A DNA stretch of 64,000 nucleotides, taken from assembly GCF_014652535.1 (NCBI RefSeq), contig NZ_BMYZ01000003.1, forward strand, positions 186,001 to 250,000. Reading direction: 5' to 3'. Positions 18,518 to 27,746 of the stretch are shown here, piece by piece (positions within the stretch are counted from its first letter, which is position 1; every line of letters starts with the position of its first letter). The notes beneath the pieces were generated by a model. That model searched no databases, was not told the origin of the DNA, and saw nothing but the letters and a program-made list of their open reading frames with translations. The stretch comes from Cellvibrio zantedeschiae. Its GTDB lineage: Bacteria; Pseudomonadota; Gammaproteobacteria; Pseudomonadales; Cellvibrionaceae. Both the position numbers and the translations under genes were made by a program.

Positions 18518-19600
18518 ATGAATAAACTTTTAACAATCTTGTTATTGTGCGCGCCTTATTGTGCGGTAAATGCCGCACCCTACACACCACAATCAAATGA
18601 TGAAATCATCGCACGTTGGCCCGCAACGGCGAATGATAAGTTTCAATCACTTAAAGCTGCATCACATTTGCAGCCAGACAATCCACAGACTGTAACAGCA
18701 CTCGCCAATGCTTATTTGGAACAGGCTGCACAACCCGGTCAATCGCGTTTTTACGGTTTAGCGCAAGCTGCGTTAAAACCCTTAATAGAAAAAAATATTC
18801 CCGACAAAAATGTGTGGCTCGCCTGGGCGCAGGTGCAACAGCACCAACATAATTTTTTTATAGCACAAAACGCTATTGCAAAAGTTCTGGAACAAGACCC
18901 AACCAATATTAACGCTAATTTATTAGCGGCGCGTATTTATGTAATTCAAGATAAATCTGCAGCAGCGCGCAATGCCTGTTTAAAAATATTGGGCACTGCC
19001 GATTTATTAACGGTGACCGCCTGCAGCCTGGAAGCTAATTCTTACTTACACCCTAATGATTTAAAAAATACCTACCAACAACTGGCCGATATGGTTAAAC
19101 GCGAAGGTCTGCCCAATGATGAGCGCGCAAACTGGATCATCCAGTTACTCGCTGATTTAGCACTACGCAATCAGCAACCCGCTGTTGGTGAAGAATGGTT
19201 AGAAATTCGCTTGACCAATGCCAGCGTAAATTATTTAGCACAATGGGCAGATGTAAAATTAGCACTACATAATCCACAGGCGGTTCTGGTACGTCTTGCG
19301 CCCATTGTTAAATCTGCAATGGAAATGGACGACGCCCTTTTACTGCGCCTCGCCCTTGCCGAGAAAGAACTCGGGCTAAAACCAGAATGGCAAACACAAT
19401 TAGCTGAGCGCGTCAGTCTGCGTGAGCAACGCCAGGACAGCCTCCATGCAAGCGAACTTGCGATTTATTATTTGGATCTTGCACCCGACGCAAAAAAAGC
19501 GCTTTTCTGGGCTGAAACCAATTTTGCCAACACCCGCGAATATAACGATAAAAACTTATTGGCACGCGCCAAATATCTCAACCAGTCAAAGGAAATGTAA
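18518..19600 (+). CDS. Periplasmic TPR-repeat protein
   Basis: A 360-residue protein with a signal peptide (MNKLLTILLLCAPYCAVNA) and helical repeats of TPR type along most of its length (VWLAWAQVQQHQHNFFIAQN, NINANLLAARIYVIQDKSAA). It has GGGA before the ATG and ends one base before the next start region, so it is coupled to the HupE-like gene. TPR proteins act as assembly or docking scaffolds. The specific role here is unknown. Confidence 0.82.
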   Translation: MNKLLTILLLCAPYCAVNAAPYTPQSNDEIIARWPATANDKFQSLKAASHLQPDNPQTVTALANAYLEQAAQPGQSRFYGLAQAALKPLIEKNIPDKNVWLAWAQVQQHQHNFFIAQNAIAKVLEQDPTNINANLLAARIYVIQDKSAAARNACLKILGTADLLTVTACSLEANSYLHPNDLKNTYQQLADMVKREGLPNDERANWIIQLLADLALRNQQPAVGEEWLEIRLTNASVNYLAQWADVKLALHNPQAVLVRLAPIVKSAMEMDDALLLRLALAEKELGLKPEWQTQLAERVSLREQRQDSLHASELAIYYLDLAPDAKKALFWAETNFANTREYNDKNLLARAKYLNQSKEM

Positions 19601-19602
19601 TC

Positions 19603-20712
19603 ATGAAAAATTTTATTTCCTTATTAATAAGTTTGTTGCTTCTATGTATTACCAACACTAGCCAGGCACACCAACTCAGCACCGCTTATTTAAATGGCAG
19701 CGTTGATAGTACCGGTGTATTCAAAGGTGACTGGCAAGTTCGCCTCTATGATCTGGAGCAAGCTATTGGTGTTGATATAGATGGCGATGGTCAGTTACGT
19801 TGGCAAGAATTGCAGAGTCGCGCTCAAATCGTCACACAATATTTGCAGCACCACTTGCAAATCTCTCGCAACAATAAAAATTGCACTTTAGCGATTGCTG
19901 AAAACTGGCAAGTGGATTCTCATTTCAATGAAGGCTATCTAGTACTACCTCTACGCGCACAATGCCCAATTAATGGTGTTGTAAGAATTAACTACTCTGC
20001 TTTTTTTGACGTGGATAGCCAACACAAATTATTACTGAGCATGAGCAATGAAAAAAACTCCAGTCCACGAATTTTATCTGATACCAACCGCAGTCTTAAT
20101 TTACACGAAGGTGCAGGCAGTCGCTTTGCCACTTTTAAAGAATTTGTTACTCAAGGTGTAGTACATATATGGATCGGGTTTGATCATATTCTATTTTTGC
20201 TCTCGCTATTAGTAAGCTGCGTACTCATTCGCAAACATCATTACTCACATGACAACCCAAACATCAAAGAGGTTGTAGTTCAAGCAACATGGATTGTCAC
20301 GGCTTTTACGCTCGCGCATTCCATAACACTCACCGCCACCGCCTTAAATTGGATTCATTTACCCAGCCGCTGGGTTGAAGTGGGTATTGCCATTACGGTG
20401 GCGCTTGCAGCGCTCAATAATATTTTTCCCATGGTTAAACGCCTGGGTTGGTTAACCTTTGGTTTTGGTTTACTGCATGGAATGGGTTTCGCTGGCGCAC
20501 TTGGCGAACTGGGTTTACCTGCAGATCAACAAGCACTCACTGTGCTGGCATTTAATCTAGGCGTGGAGATCGGCCAAATGTTTATCGTGATTCTGGTTTT
20601 ACCGCTTTTAATTTTATTGCGTAAACACTTCTTGTACGCGCGTTACTCCATGACAGGTTTGTCGGCCATTATTGTGTTGCTGGCGGTGCAATGGACACTT
20701 CAACGTATTTAA
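19603..20712 (+). CDS. HupE/UreJ-like membrane protein with an EF-hand loop
   Basis: A 369-residue protein. After a signal peptide (to about QAHQ) comes a periplasmic domain with a perfect 12-residue EF-hand loop, DIDGDGQLRWQE (58-69), which fits calcium binding. The C-terminal half (about 180-369) is a multi-helix HupE/UreJ_2 domain with GFDHILFLLSLL, AHSITLTATAL and GFGLLHGMGFAGAL. HupE and UreJ homologues move nickel, but this longer family is not characterised in detail. Its place beside a TonB-dependent receptor suggests uptake or efflux of a metal or small solute; that is inference. Confidence 0.85.
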   Translation: MKNFISLLISLLLLCITNTSQAHQLSTAYLNGSVDSTGVFKGDWQVRLYDLEQAIGVDIDGDGQLRWQELQSRAQIVTQYLQHHLQISRNNKNCTLAIAENWQVDSHFNEGYLVLPLRAQCPINGVVRINYSAFFDVDSQHKLLLSMSNEKNSSPRILSDTNRSLNLHEGAGSRFATFKEFVTQGVVHIWIGFDHILFLLSLLVSCVLIRKHHYSHDNPNIKEVVVQATWIVTAFTLAHSITLTATALNWIHLPSRWVEVGIAITVALAALNNIFPMVKRLGWLTFGFGLLHGMGFAGALGELGLPADQQALTVLAFNLGVEIGQMFIVILVLPLLILLRKHFLYARYSMTGLSAIIVLLAVQWTLQRI

Positions 20713-20721
20713 GGAAAAACC

Positions 20722-22797
20722 ATGAAAAACTTCTCTAGAAAATATTTATTCCTTGCTATGCTGGTAACCACATCTGCTTTAAACGCTAAAGCCAGTGAAC
20801 AATTAGCAAATAATTTAATGCTAAGCGATCTGGATTTGGACACCGTCATTATCCAAGGCTATCGCGTAAATTTATTAGGCGAAACTTTATCTGCGTCTGA
20901 AGGTGTTATTGGCAGTGAAGAAATCGCCAACCGCCCAGTATTGCGCACGGGTGAAATTTTAGAATTTATTCCCGGCATGGTTGTTACCCAACACAGTGGC
21001 TCCGGCAAGGCCAACCAATATTTTTTACGCGGTTTTAATTTAGACCACGGCACTGATTTCAATACCAGTATTGATGGCATGCCAGTAAATATGCGCACCC
21101 ATGGTCACGGGCAGGGTTACACAGATCTTAACTTTATTATCCCGGAATTTATCCAAAGTATTAATTATCATAAAGGTCCCTACTACGCTGAGGTTGGCGA
21201 TTTTTCTGGTGCAGGCTCTGCACAATTCAATTTAAAAAATAAATCTGGTGAAAGCATTGTTTCATTAACGGCAGGTGAAAATAATTTCTCTCGCTTGGTT
21301 GCCGGTGGCGATATAAGTGTAACGCGTGGTCAATTGCTAGTTGGATTTGAACACCAAACTTACGATGGCCCCTGGTCAAGTATTAGCGAAGATGTCGCTA
21401 AAAATAATCTGCTGGCAAGGTATTCTGAAGATGTTCTCCAAGGAAATTTTTCATTCACATTAATGGCTTACAAAAATCGCTGGAATTCTGCAGACCAGAT
21501 TCCCGAGCGTGCAGTACGTGAGCATATTATTGATACATTAGGTTCATTAGATACCAATGTAGGTGGAGAATCTAGTCGGTACAGCTTATCCAGTTCTTGG
21601 TCAAACGAGCACTGGTCAGCCAATGCATACGCGATTCACTCCTCGCTCGATTTATTTTCCAACTTCACATATTTTCTGGACGACCCTATTAATGGCGATA
21701 AATTTGAGCAGGTTGATGAACGCAATATTTTTGGCGGAGAAATTGTTCGAGCAGATACAAGGATTATCAATGACAAGGAAATCAATTATAAAATCGGTAG
21801 CGATTTACGCTACGACAACATCTCCAAAGTCGCGCTCTACCATACGCGCGAACGTGAACGCTTAAGCACAACGCGGGAAGATGCCGTTAAAGAAGCGTCT
21901 CTCGGAGTATTTGTGCAATCAAAAATTTCCGTAAGCAAAAATTTACATCTTCATCTAGGTGCACGTTACGATTTTTATTCAGCAGATGTGGACAGCAATA
22001 TTACCGAAAACTCAGGCGATGCCACCCAGGGAAAATTCAGCTTCAAATTAGGTGCAAGCTATAAAGTCAGCGACAACATAGAAACTTACGCCAACTTTGG
22101 CCAAGGTCTTCACTCCAATGACGCACGCGGTGCAACTATCACGCAAGATCCTGTTAGCGGTGAGGCGAGTGAAGCGGTAGATTTAATTGTGCCGTCAACC
22201 GGTGCAGAAATAGGTATTAAATTATTTGATGCGGAACGCTTTAATATTTCTACGTCACTGTGGTACTTGCGCTCGGATTCAGAACTGGTATTTGTAGGTG
22301 ATGCCGGTAACACCGAAGCGAGTCGAGCATCTGAACGCTACGGCAATGAAATCGCTGCTTATTATTGGTTAGATAACCGCTGGAACTTTGATTTGGAATT
22401 GGCGTGGACGCGCGCTAACTTTACCGAGAACCAAACGCGTGAAGGAAAATATGTTGAGGGCTCTGTGCCTTTTGTGACGAGCGCGGGTATTAGCTACGGC
22501 GCTCTCACAGGTTGGCATGGTTCATTGCGTTACCGATATTTTGGCGCGCGCCATCTGGATAGTTTTGATACTCGTAGTGCGCAAGCAACCAGCACCACCA
22601 ATCTCGGTATTGGCTATAGATGGCAATCATTTAGTGTGGAGTTGGATGCATTAAATCTATTCGATAGCAAAGATCACGACATAGATTATTTTTACAGCTC
22701 TCGCCTGATAGGAGAGTCAGAAGAAGGTGTGGAGGATTTACATTATCACCCACTAGAACCGCGCAGCTTACGAATAAAAGCAGAATATAAATTTTAG
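20722..22797 (+). CDS. TonB-dependent outer-membrane receptor
   Basis: A 691-residue receptor: signal peptide, a TonB-box-like LDTVIIQG near residue 40, a plug domain (IPGMVVTQHSGSGKANQYFLR, DGMPVNMRTHGHGQGYTDLN) and a 22-strand-type barrel ending in LRIKAEYKF with a terminal Phe. The His-rich THGHGQG loop in the plug would suit a metal or metal-chelate ligand, but the substrate cannot be told. It is the last gene of the ECF-linked operon, 9 bases after the HupE-like gene. Confidence 0.92.
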   Translation: MKNFSRKYLFLAMLVTTSALNAKASEQLANNLMLSDLDLDTVIIQGYRVNLLGETLSASEGVIGSEEIANRPVLRTGEILEFIPGMVVTQHSGSGKANQYFLRGFNLDHGTDFNTSIDGMPVNMRTHGHGQGYTDLNFIIPEFIQSINYHKGPYYAEVGDFSGAGSAQFNLKNKSGESIVSLTAGENNFSRLVAGGDISVTRGQLLVGFEHQTYDGPWSSISEDVAKNNLLARYSEDVLQGNFSFTLMAYKNRWNSADQIPERAVREHIIDTLGSLDTNVGGESSRYSLSSSWSNEHWSANAYAIHSSLDLFSNFTYFLDDPINGDKFEQVDERNIFGGEIVRADTRIINDKEINYKIGSDLRYDNISKVALYHTRERERLSTTREDAVKEASLGVFVQSKISVSKNLHLHLGARYDFYSADVDSNITENSGDATQGKFSFKLGASYKVSDNIETYANFGQGLHSNDARGATITQDPVSGEASEAVDLIVPSTGAEIGIKLFDAERFNISTSLWYLRSDSELVFVGDAGNTEASRASERYGNEIAAYYWLDNRWNFDLELAWTRANFTENQTREGKYVEGSVPFVTSAGISYGALTGWHGSLRYRYFGARHLDSFDTRSAQATSTTNLGIGYRWQSFSVELDALNLFDSKDHDIDYFYSSRLIGESEEGVEDLHYHPLEPRSLRIKAEYKF

Positions 22798-22803
22798 TAA
22801 TTT

Positions 22804-22833
22804 ATACCGGTTGAGTAACTACCCAACCGGTAT
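22804..22833. terminator. Bidirectional hairpin between convergent genes
   Basis: ATACCGGTTG (22804-22813) and CAACCGGTAT (22824-22833) form a perfect 10-bp stem between the TonB receptor and the convergent small membrane protein gene. No long T-run follows, so it is a plausible but not classical terminator. Confidence 0.6.
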
Positions 22834-22839
22834 GCGTTG

Positions 22840-23088
22840 CTACTCTGACTTTTGATCAAATCGTTTTTCGTAGTGCGTTTTTAACACCTTGCACTGGCGA
22901 GTGTAAGCCCAATAGGTTGACAGGGATGAGGAGACAATCGCAGCTAGCAGCGCCCACACCCAGGTGTTAATCAACATATTTTGTGAAAGCCCGTAGCGGT
23001 TGTAGTTCCAGCAAAACAGGGCTACCAATGCCACACTAAAAGTGAAAATAAAACGGCGCAACCAAAAGCGAAACAGAACTTTAAACAT
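22840..23088 (-). CDS. Small membrane protein of unknown function
   Basis: An 82-residue protein with two predicted membrane helices (FIFTFSVALVALFCW and a second around WVWALLAAIVSSSLSTYW) and a charged C-terminal tail (KTHYEKRFDQKSE). The ATG at 23088 has GAGGG 8 bases upstream; the frame is open further to a TTG at 23127, which I consider less likely. I do not recognise the family. Confidence 0.7.
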   Translation of the reverse strand: MFKVLFRFWLRRFIFTFSVALVALFCWNYNRYGLSQNMLINTWVWALLAAIVSSSLSTYWAYTRQCKVLKTHYEKRFDQKSE

Positions 23089-23283
23089 TAGCCAAACCCT
23101 CAAAAAAGCCCATTTACAAGCGCGCAACTCAATCCTGCCGCCATGGAAAAAGGCATTTTATACAAAATCACCAAGCTTTAGTGAGCTATCTCCAATATGA
23201 TACCGCCCTATCCCAAATCGCACGCCACACGCGGCTAAGGCGATGAATATTTAGTACCCCAGCTACGGACACTGCTGCACCTT

Positions 23284-24138
23284 ATGAAAATCCCCAAAAG
23301 CCTCGAACCCCTCGTAGAAGATGGACTTATCGATGATGTTTTACGATCACTTAAAAGCGGTAAAGAAGCTACTGTCTATGTTGTTTCATCCGGCGGGGAA
23401 ATTCGCTGTGCCAAAGTCTATAAAGAAGTAGAAAAACGCAGCTTCCGCAGCCAGACCAAATATCAGGAAGGTCGTAACGAACGCAATTCGCGCCGCGCAC
23501 GCGCTATGGGCAAAGGCTCTAGCTATGGGCGCAAAGAGCAAGAAAGCGCGTGGCAAAATGCTGAGGTGGATGCACTTTATCGCCTTGCCGATGCTGGCGT
23601 TCGCGTGCCTCAACCTTTCGGTTGTTTTGACGGCGTGTTGTTGATGGAGCTTGTGATTGATTCCGAAGGCTACGCCGCATCGCGCTTAAACGACGTGGAA
23701 TTGACGGCAGAACAAGCGCGCGAATACCACGAGTTTATGATGATGGAAGTGGTGCGCATGTTATGCGCGGGTGTTGTTCATGGCGATCTATCGGAATTTA
23801 ATGTTTTACTCAGCTGGCAGGGCCCCGTCATTATCGATTTACCGCAAGCGATAAATGCCGCCGGTAATAATCACGCGTTTACAATGTTGGAGCGCGATGT
23901 AAAAAACATGGCCAACTATTTTGGCCGCTTTGCACCGGAATTACTTGATACAGATTACGCCCACGAAATTTGGGCGCTGTACGAAAGTGGTAAATTAAAC
24001 CCCAGTGTCAAACTCACCGGAAAGTTCGAACATTCAACGGTTGAGGCCGACATAGAAGCCGTGCTGCGTGAAATCGAAGACGCCCGTTTAGAAATGGAGC
24101 GCAAAAAAGCTGCGCGCGAAGATGCGGATAATGAGTAA
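23284..24138 (+). CDS. RIO-type serine/threonine protein kinase
   Basis: A 284-residue RIO1-like kinase. It has the flexible glycine-poor loop SGKEATVYVV, the ATP lysine in CAKVYK, the catalytic loop HGDLSEFNVL and the metal Asp in IIDLPQA. The insert rich in Arg and Ser (RNERNSRRARAMGKG) is typical. Eukaryotic RIO kinases mature the small ribosomal subunit; bacterial ones are poorly characterised. It is a single gene between oppositely oriented neighbours. Confidence 0.92.
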   Translation: MKIPKSLEPLVEDGLIDDVLRSLKSGKEATVYVVSSGGEIRCAKVYKEVEKRSFRSQTKYQEGRNERNSRRARAMGKGSSYGRKEQESAWQNAEVDALYRLADAGVRVPQPFGCFDGVLLMELVIDSEGYAASRLNDVELTAEQAREYHEFMMMEVVRMLCAGVVHGDLSEFNVLLSWQGPVIIDLPQAINAAGNNHAFTMLERDVKNMANYFGRFAPELLDTDYAHEIWALYESGKLNPSVKLTGKFEHSTVEADIEAVLREIEDARLEMERKKAAREDADNE

Positions 24139-24174
24139 AAAATTGCAAAGCTTATCTAACAGCATTTTTAATTT

Positions 24175-24327
24175 CTATTTCAAACACCGCTTTTCTTCGT
24201 AATCCCACTTACCTCCTAAATCAAAACAGGAATCGATTTTAAATTGATTTTTCAACCAGTAGCCAGTTAGCGCTAAAAGCACAGTTAACATTAACGCTAC
24301 AATAACTTTTTCGCTACGCATGAACAT
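24175..24327 (-). CDS. 50-residue single-pass membrane peptide
   Basis: A short ORF on the complement, ATG at 24327 (AGGT 7 bases upstream) or 24321, stop at 24175-24177. It encodes one membrane helix (about VIVALMLTVLLALTGYWL) followed by IDSCFDLGGKWDYEEKRCLK. The pattern C-x-D-x-GG-x-W-x-Y-E-x(3)-C resembles a class of tiny proteins I know from other gammaproteobacteria, without known function. It lies 12 bases beyond the start-distal end of the serine hydrolase gene (which ends at 24340) on the same strand and may be its operon partner. Confidence 0.6.
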   Translation of the reverse strand: MFMRSEKVIVALMLTVLLALTGYWLKNQFKIDSCFDLGGKWDYEEKRCLK

Positions 24328-24339
24328 CACGGACCTAAG

Positions 24340-25530
24340 TCACTGAATAGATTTTTCGTAAGGAATATAACCTTCCCATTGCCATGGCGTGTAAGTATCG
24401 CCAACGACTTTTTCCAATATTTCTTTAAAGATCTTATCGCCATTCGAGCTGTTTGCCATGAGCACTATGGCTAATTTTTTGTCGGAAAATACCACCGAGT
24501 GATTTTCCCAACCATCATCGTGGCCTTCTTTAAAATAGGCTTTGCCGTGAGGCGTTTCGAATACGCCCCAACCTAAACCATAACCAAGTTTAATTGCACG
24601 ATTAGCTTCAGTTGTTTCTGTCATCAGAGTAGGAAATTGGCGCGGTGAATAAATTTGAATTTGCGAAGTCACCATCTCGTTTTTCATTTTTTTGGACACG
24701 CCTTTATTGCGCATAACCGCCTCAATAAATTTTGCGTAATCATTAATGGTGGTATCCATTGACCCTGCAGCGCTGACTTTGGAGCGCTCGTCATGTTCCA
24801 ATGGCTGTTCGTTTTCATCGTAACCCTTTGCGAGATTATTCTTCCACTCTGGCTGCCAGGTCATGCTAGTGCCGGTCATTCCAAAGGGTTTGAATATGCG
24901 GTCGCGCATCATTTCGCCCACATTTTTTCCCGTCACATTTTCAATAATAAATTGCGCCAGATTAATGCCCTCACCAGAGTAAGCGTAGCGTGAGCCTGGG
25001 GTAAATTTAATATCCAGTTTTTTATCAGGATTGATCCAGCGGAAATTGGGGAAACCAGCAGTGTGGCTCAAGCACATACGCAAGGTAATAAGTTTGTAGC
25101 GTTCGTCATTAGCAAGGTCTTTATAACGATCATATTCAGGCAAAGGTTTTGGCAAGTATTGGTGGACGGGTTTATCAAGATCCAACACGCCCTCATCCAC
25201 CAACTGCATGACGAAATAAGAAAATACAGCTTTGGTAAAAGATGCGCCGTACACGACTGTATCTTCCGTTAAAGGCAGCTTTTCTTCTTTGTTTCGCCAA
25301 CCGAAACTTTTTACGTAAGTTATTTTGTTATCGTTTAATACCGCGATATTAAGACCGGTTACCTTCGCCTCTGTCATTAAGCGTTGGACAAGCTGTTCAA
25401 CATCTACTGTTGAAATTTTTGTACCATCCAGCCGCTTTAAATAGGCTGGTGTAGCGCTTTTCGCAAAAGCATTAGATAGAAATGGAAAAATGGTGAGGCA
25501 AACAATCGCAGCTATTTTTAACCACTTCAT
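24340..25530 (-). CDS. Secreted serine hydrolase, class C beta-lactamase family
   Basis: A 396-residue exported protein (signal peptide to about SNAFA). The nucleophile motif SxxK is in YGASFTKAVF and the Tyr motif in SRYAYSGEGINL; the third motif region reads KEGHDDGWEN in place of KTG. This pattern is common among esterases, DD-peptidase-like and peptidase-like members of family S12 rather than true AmpC enzymes. Substrate unknown. It has GGGAT before the ATG. Confidence 0.88.
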   Translation of the reverse strand: MKWLKIAAIVCLTIFPFLSNAFAKSATPAYLKRLDGTKISTVDVEQLVQRLMTEAKVTGLNIAVLNDNKITYVKSFGWRNKEEKLPLTEDTVVYGASFTKAVFSYFVMQLVDEGVLDLDKPVHQYLPKPLPEYDRYKDLANDERYKLITLRMCLSHTAGFPNFRWINPDKKLDIKFTPGSRYAYSGEGINLAQFIIENVTGKNVGEMMRDRIFKPFGMTGTSMTWQPEWKNNLAKGYDENEQPLEHDERSKVSAAGSMDTTINDYAKFIEAVMRNKGVSKKMKNEMVTSQIQIYSPRQFPTLMTETTEANRAIKLGYGLGWGVFETPHGKAYFKEGHDDGWENHSVVFSDKKLAIVLMANSSNGDKIFKEILEKVVGDTYTPWQWEGYIPYEKSIQ

Positions 25531-25728
25531 ATCCCGAAACTCCCGTTAATTGTAAGGCACTTTTTAAACAAAGCCAGTAGTTCAACACTACACCCCGTAA
25601 TTTGGCAAGCCGTGCAAAACAAAAATAACGAATTTTTACCGATATGCTTATCAAAAAAGAGTTTATCTTCGACTGTTTGTCACAAAAATCAACACATACA
25701 ACGGTTTGATACTTTTAAAAACCACAAT

Positions 25729-25760
25729 GTAAAAAGCCACCTTATAGGTGGCTTTTTACA
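25729..25760 (-). terminator. Terminator after GH51 arabinofuranosidase
   Basis: AAAAAGCCACC and GGTGGCTTTTT form an 11-bp stem with a short TTATA loop, with A- and T-runs on both sides, so it can end transcription in either direction. It lies 13 bases after the stop of the minus-strand GH51 gene. Confidence 0.9.
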
Positions 25761-25772
25761 CAGAGGAAGATC

Positions 25773-27746
25773 TTATTTTACTTTGAGCTTCAAAATAGTC
25801 ACCGAATAGGGACCAAGATCCAAATCCATTTTGTTACCCTTGGGAGAAAATTTCTTTTCAACAGGATAAATATTTTTCGGTTTTTCAAAAGAGTTAAGGT
25901 CATCCAAGCCAGCACTCGTCAGGATTATCAATTTACCAGAACCATTTAACTTTTCGCCGTTAACATTAATAGCCACTGTTTGCGCGTTTTTATCCGTATT
26001 AACCAGTTTTACAATAATTTCTTTAGTTGTGGAATCTTTAGTAGCCGATGCAAACAAATTGTTTTGTCCGGTTACAGGCACGCCTTGGCTGGTCAATGAA
26101 ATTAAATCTGTACCTTTGTTGTTGGAAAATAATTTTTGCACATAGTAATTGGTCGTTCCGTAAGATTCCAAATTGTTGAACCAAATTAGGTCTGGCGTCC
26201 ATTGCCATGCATCTACATGCGCCAACAGCGGTGCGTAAGAAGTTAAATAAACCACGTCGGCATTGCGTTCAAGACCCGTCATAAATGCCGCTTCTGAAAA
26301 TGCAGTCTCCCAATTGTTTTTATTGTCCGGGCTTACGGTAGCGACGCTTTGCGCCGCGTATTCACCAGCAAATATTTTTGGGCCATTGCGATCGTACTTG
26401 TCGTAACGTCCAGCATTTTCCCTAAACCATTTTGAATCTTTGTAGTAATGCTCATCAACCAGTTCGGCTTTTAGCTTTTTAAGTTCTGCTTGCGCGTAAT
26501 CAAAGTGTGGACCTTCCGGGAAGGGACCAGCACCAGACACAATTTGAATTTCCGGATACTTGGCTTTTATCGCTGCTTGAAAAACTTTAAAGCGTTCAAT
26601 GTATTGGTAACCCCATTGCTCGTTGCCCACACCAATCATTTTCAAATTAAAGGGTTTGGGGTGGCCCATATCGGCGCGCACTTTACCCCATGGCGTTGTT
26701 AAATCACCGTTGGCGAATTCAATAAGGTCAAGCGCGTCTTGCACATAAGGGTCGAGTTCAGCCAGGGGAACTAATTCGCCAGTATTAAATTGGCAAGCAA
26801 TTCCGCAACTTAAAATCGGTAGTGGTGATGCCCCAATATCTTCCGACAGTTGAAAATATTCATAAAAACCCAAACCAAAGGATTGAAAATAATCTGGCGC
26901 TGGTTTGTGCGCGAATTCTTTGTTCCAACGGTTGATCATGGACTCGCGGTCTTCCACATTGCCCACAGTTTTTTTCCATTGGTAACGCTCGGCAAGCGTG
27001 CGGCCCTCTACAATGCAACCGCCGGGGAAACGTAAAAAGCCCGGTTTCAAATCATAAAGTAATTGCACCAAGTCTTTGCGCAAACCACCTTTGCGGTTTT
27101 TCCAGGTTTCTTCAGGAAAAAGCGAAATCATATCGAGATCAATAGTGCCTTTGCCCACAAATGAAATTTTTAATTGGGCTTTGGCTTCTGTCGCTTTTGC
27201 AGATAATTGTGCCGAGTAACTTTTCCATTCATTAGCATTGGGAGTAATGCTGGTTTCACCTAAGACTTTTTTATCTTTATCGATAAGTTGCACCAGGATT
27301 TTTTTAATCGCGCCATCGTGATTGGCGGCTTTCAGTGTGAGGTTATAACGGGCATCTTTTTTAACGCCCATGCCGCGAAAGCCTTCATTGATAATTTCGT
27401 AGCCCTGGTCATCGTTAATCGTAAAGCGCGCGAAATTTTTGTTGGTTTTATTGTCCGCCGTGTGAATGATGTCAGCAATGCCAGACTGCTCGTTAAAGGA
27501 GTGAGCGCTGGTGTTAGGTTGTTTCCAACCCATTAAACGGTTTTCAAATTCAAAGGAACGGTTTTTCACCATTTCCGCATAGAGCCCACCGTCGGCAGCA
27601 AAGTTAATATCCTCAAAAAAGATACCGTACATAGTGGGTTGGATTTTTGTGAGGGACTTGCTTGCATCAACCTCAAGGTCGATTGCCAGAGCATTAGCCG
27701 CACCCAGCAATAAGGCTGCGGTAATTATTTTAAGTTTATATTTCAT
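25773..27746 (-). CDS. Alpha-L-arabinofuranosidase, GH51 (with N-terminal CBM-like domain)
   Basis: A 657-residue secreted enzyme (signal peptide to about ANALA) that should release L-arabinofuranose from arabinan or arabinoxylan. The acid/base is E in GVGNEQWGYQY (about 375) and the nucleophile E in FAGEYAAQ (about 458). Between the N-terminal strand and the barrel there is a beta-sandwich region (about 80-225) resembling a CBM4_9-type module, typical of the longer GH51 subgroup. It is quite different from the second GH51 enzyme at 50.9-52.5 kb. A GTCACC-type inverted repeat lies upstream. Confidence 0.93.
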   Translation of the reverse strand: MKYKLKIITAALLLGAANALAIDLEVDASKSLTKIQPTMYGIFFEDINFAADGGLYAEMVKNRSFEFENRLMGWKQPNTSAHSFNEQSGIADIIHTADNKTNKNFARFTINDDQGYEIINEGFRGMGVKKDARYNLTLKAANHDGAIKKILVQLIDKDKKVLGETSITPNANEWKSYSAQLSAKATEAKAQLKISFVGKGTIDLDMISLFPEETWKNRKGGLRKDLVQLLYDLKPGFLRFPGGCIVEGRTLAERYQWKKTVGNVEDRESMINRWNKEFAHKPAPDYFQSFGLGFYEYFQLSEDIGASPLPILSCGIACQFNTGELVPLAELDPYVQDALDLIEFANGDLTTPWGKVRADMGHPKPFNLKMIGVGNEQWGYQYIERFKVFQAAIKAKYPEIQIVSGAGPFPEGPHFDYAQAELKKLKAELVDEHYYKDSKWFRENAGRYDKYDRNGPKIFAGEYAAQSVATVSPDNKNNWETAFSEAAFMTGLERNADVVYLTSYAPLLAHVDAWQWTPDLIWFNNLESYGTTNYYVQKLFSNNKGTDLISLTSQGVPVTGQNNLFASATKDSTTKEIIVKLVNTDKNAQTVAINVNGEKLNGSGKLIILTSAGLDDLNSFEKPKNIYPVEKKFSPKGNKMDLDLGPYSVTILKLKVK

